A DNA stretch of 64,000 bases, from the NCBI GenBank assembly GCA_964495465.1, contig CAZBWE010000001.1, forward strand, positions 4,333 to 68,332, in the 5' to 3' direction. The stretch's first letter is position 1. Each line of letters begins with the position of its first letter. The position numbers and the translations under genes were made by a program. Shown one piece after another: positions 62,903-64,000 of the stretch. The notes under the pieces are model-generated. The model was not told the origin of the DNA. It saw only the letters and a list, made by a program, of their open reading frames with translations, and made no database searches. Source of the DNA: CAZBWE01 sp964495465. Its GTDB lineage: Bacteria; Planctomycetota; Phycisphaerae; Sedimentisphaerales; Anaerobacaceae.

Positions 62903-63514
62903 TCAATCTTTCTTTTTTCGTTCTTTCGCGATTGATAAAATGTTTTCGATGATTTTTCCTCCTGCGGGGGTCAGAATGCTCTCTGGATGAAACTGCACGC
63001 CGAATATCGGAAGCCCTTTGTGCTCAATGGCCATAGTGATACCTTCAAATTCGGCGGTCTTCTCCAGGCAGTCAGGAAGCTCCTGCGTATAGCAGCAGAG
63101 ACTATGATAACGTCCCGCCTGCAGCGGATTCTCAACGCCGGCAAATAAGCCCTTTTCATTATGCGTTACCCTCGATGGCTTGCCGTGCATCGGGGCAGGG
63201 GCGTGGCTGATTTTACCGCCGAAATACTGCACTACTACCTGATGACCGAGGCAGACGCCGAATATGGGCAATTTATCCTTGAAATAATCAACGGCGGAAA
63301 GCGAGACTCCTGCAGTATCGGGTGTTCCTGGGCCGGGTGAAATTACAAGCAAATCCGGCTTAAATTCATCAACTACCCGCTTAAGCTCTCCGAGCTTAGT
63401 ATCAGCCCTGTAAACCTTTGCATCGCAGTTACGCTTACAGAAATCGTCCACAAGGTTATATGTAAACGAATCGAAGTTATCGATAAACAAAACTTTTCTT
63501 TTTTTATCTTTCAT
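62903..63514 (-). CDS. trpG: Anthranilate synthase glutamine amidotransferase subunit
   Basis: The start is ATG 63514 (MKDKKRKVLFIDNFDSFTYN), one base after the trpE stop; a longer frame to 63682 would lie inside trpE. The 203-residue class I amidotransferase shows ISPGPGTP, GVCLGHQ with the nucleophile Cys88 and FGVQFHPES with the catalytic His and Glu. It supplies ammonia to TrpE. It may also serve p-aminobenzoate synthesis, as in other bacteria with a single subunit. Confidence 0.96.
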   Translation of the reverse strand: MKDKKRKVLFIDNFDSFTYNLVDDFCKRNCDAKVYRADTKLGELKRVVDEFKPDLLVISPGPGTPDTAGVSLSAVDYFKDKLPIFGVCLGHQVVVQYFGGKISHAPAPMHGKPSRVTHNEKGLFAGVENPLQAGRYHSLCCYTQELPDCLEKTAEFEGITMAIEHKGLPIFGVQFHPESILTPAGGKIIENILSIAKERKKKD

Positions 63515-63515
63515 T

Positions 63516-64000
63516 TTATCCACCACGAATAGCTCGCAGGCAGGAGCCGGCTTTATGCTCGGTCTCCTCAAATTCAGTTTTCGGGACGCTGTCGTGAACG
63601 ATACCTGCGCCGACACGAATATAAGCCATATTGTCCCTGACCTGCAGCGACCTGATAGTAATACAACTGTCGAACTGGCCATCGACGGTCAGGTAGCAAA
63701 CCGCCCCGCCGTAATAGCCGCGTTTGGTTTTCTCAAACTGGCGGATTATTTTCATCGCCTCGATCTTCGGAGCGCCTGTAAGCGTTCCCATATTCATCGT
63801 TGCCAGATATGCATTTAAGGCGTCGAGGTCTTTTGCAAGTTTGCCTTTGACATTGCTTACTAAATGCTGGACCGATTCGTATTTTTCGGCTATCAGCAGC
63901 TCCGTAACAATCCTGCTGCCGGGCTCAGAAACGCGGGCTATATCATTTCTTGCCAGATCAACCAACATCATATGCTCAGCTAATTCTTTTCGGTCGAGCT
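63516..64000 (-). CDS. trpE: Anthranilate synthase component I, 5' part cut by window edge
   Basis: The visible 160 residues are the C-terminal chorismate-binding part: KELAEHMMLVDLARNDIARV, ATMNMGTLTGAPKIEAMKII, GYYGGAVCYLTVDGQ and IRVGAGIVHDSVPKTEFEET. The frame is open to base 64000. An internal ATG at 63971 is not the start. With trpG it makes anthranilate from chorismate; PabB is a less likely alternative given the operon. Confidence 0.93.
   Translation of the reverse strand, partial: LDRKELAEHMMLVDLARNDIARVSEPGSRIVTELLIAEKYESVQHLVSNVKGKLAKDLDALNAYLATMNMGTLTGAPKIEAMKIIRQFEKTKRGYYGGAVCYLTVDGQFDSCITIRSLQVRDNMAYIRVGAGIVHDSVPKTEFEETEHKAGSCLRAIRGG

Noticed and set aside
63516..63682. N-terminal extension of TrpG to 63682
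   Set aside because: It lies inside trpE and is unlike any TrpG; the ATG at 63514 directly follows the trpE stop and begins the conserved sequence.

Overview
The window most likely comes from an uncultured anaerobic member of the Planctomycetota, probably class Phycisphaerae. The evidence is indirect: PEP-CTERM proteins ending in a PEPATICLLG anchor and a basic tail, several ECF sigma factors each followed by a one-helix membrane partner, a TPR protein carrying RNA polymerase alpha C-terminal domains, a fused SecDF with a large insertion, and many pseudopilin/secretion ATPase genes. No rRNA or tRNA gene was seen, so the assignment is an inference.

Layout. 1-886 is the end of a drug/metabolite exporter. 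1019-8211 (minus strand) is a type II secretion/type IV pilus-like operon: GspE-like ATPase, a secreted protein, two GspF-type membrane proteins, three pseudopilin-like proteins and a PilT-like ATPase. Divergent from it (8405-16033) lie a sigma/anti-sigma pair, a PilB-type ATPase and a private Hsp70 set (membrane-anchored GrpE-like protein, short DnaK-like protein, TerB/J-like protein). A convergent FHA-GAF gene follows. 17166-19874 holds folD and fhs (one-carbon metabolism). A complete insertion sequence sits at 20040-21466. 21751-29749 (minus) is a haem/cytochrome block: di-haem peroxidase-like protein, CcmF, HemA, HemC and a CobA-HemD fusion.

30110-34586 carries two ECF sigma modules in series. 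34768-42839 holds the TPR-alphaCTD protein, a SpoIID-like protein, Tgt, YajC and SecDF. After 6-phosphogluconolactonase come a P-II-like protein, an RND pump, its adaptor, a TolC-like channel and a TetR/CecR-like regulator (43910-50756, minus).

51232-57182 is the surface-protein region. A two-block beta-helix protein is followed by two PEP-CTERM genes with an identical 209-bp promoter, leader and start, unrelated central parts, similar 3' ends and covarying terminator hairpins. Between them lies a dead copy of the last codons of the neighbouring permease gene, showing that the unit arose by tandem duplication. This cassette, with its candidate structured leader RNA, is the most unusual item in the window.

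57203-64000 (minus) holds an APC permease fused to a PTS EIIA domain and the operon trpE(partial)-trpG-trpD-trpF-trpB-trpA, which lacks trpC. Several intergenic gaps, and one coding sequence (ccmF), contain short AT-rich or palindromic interspersed repeats.
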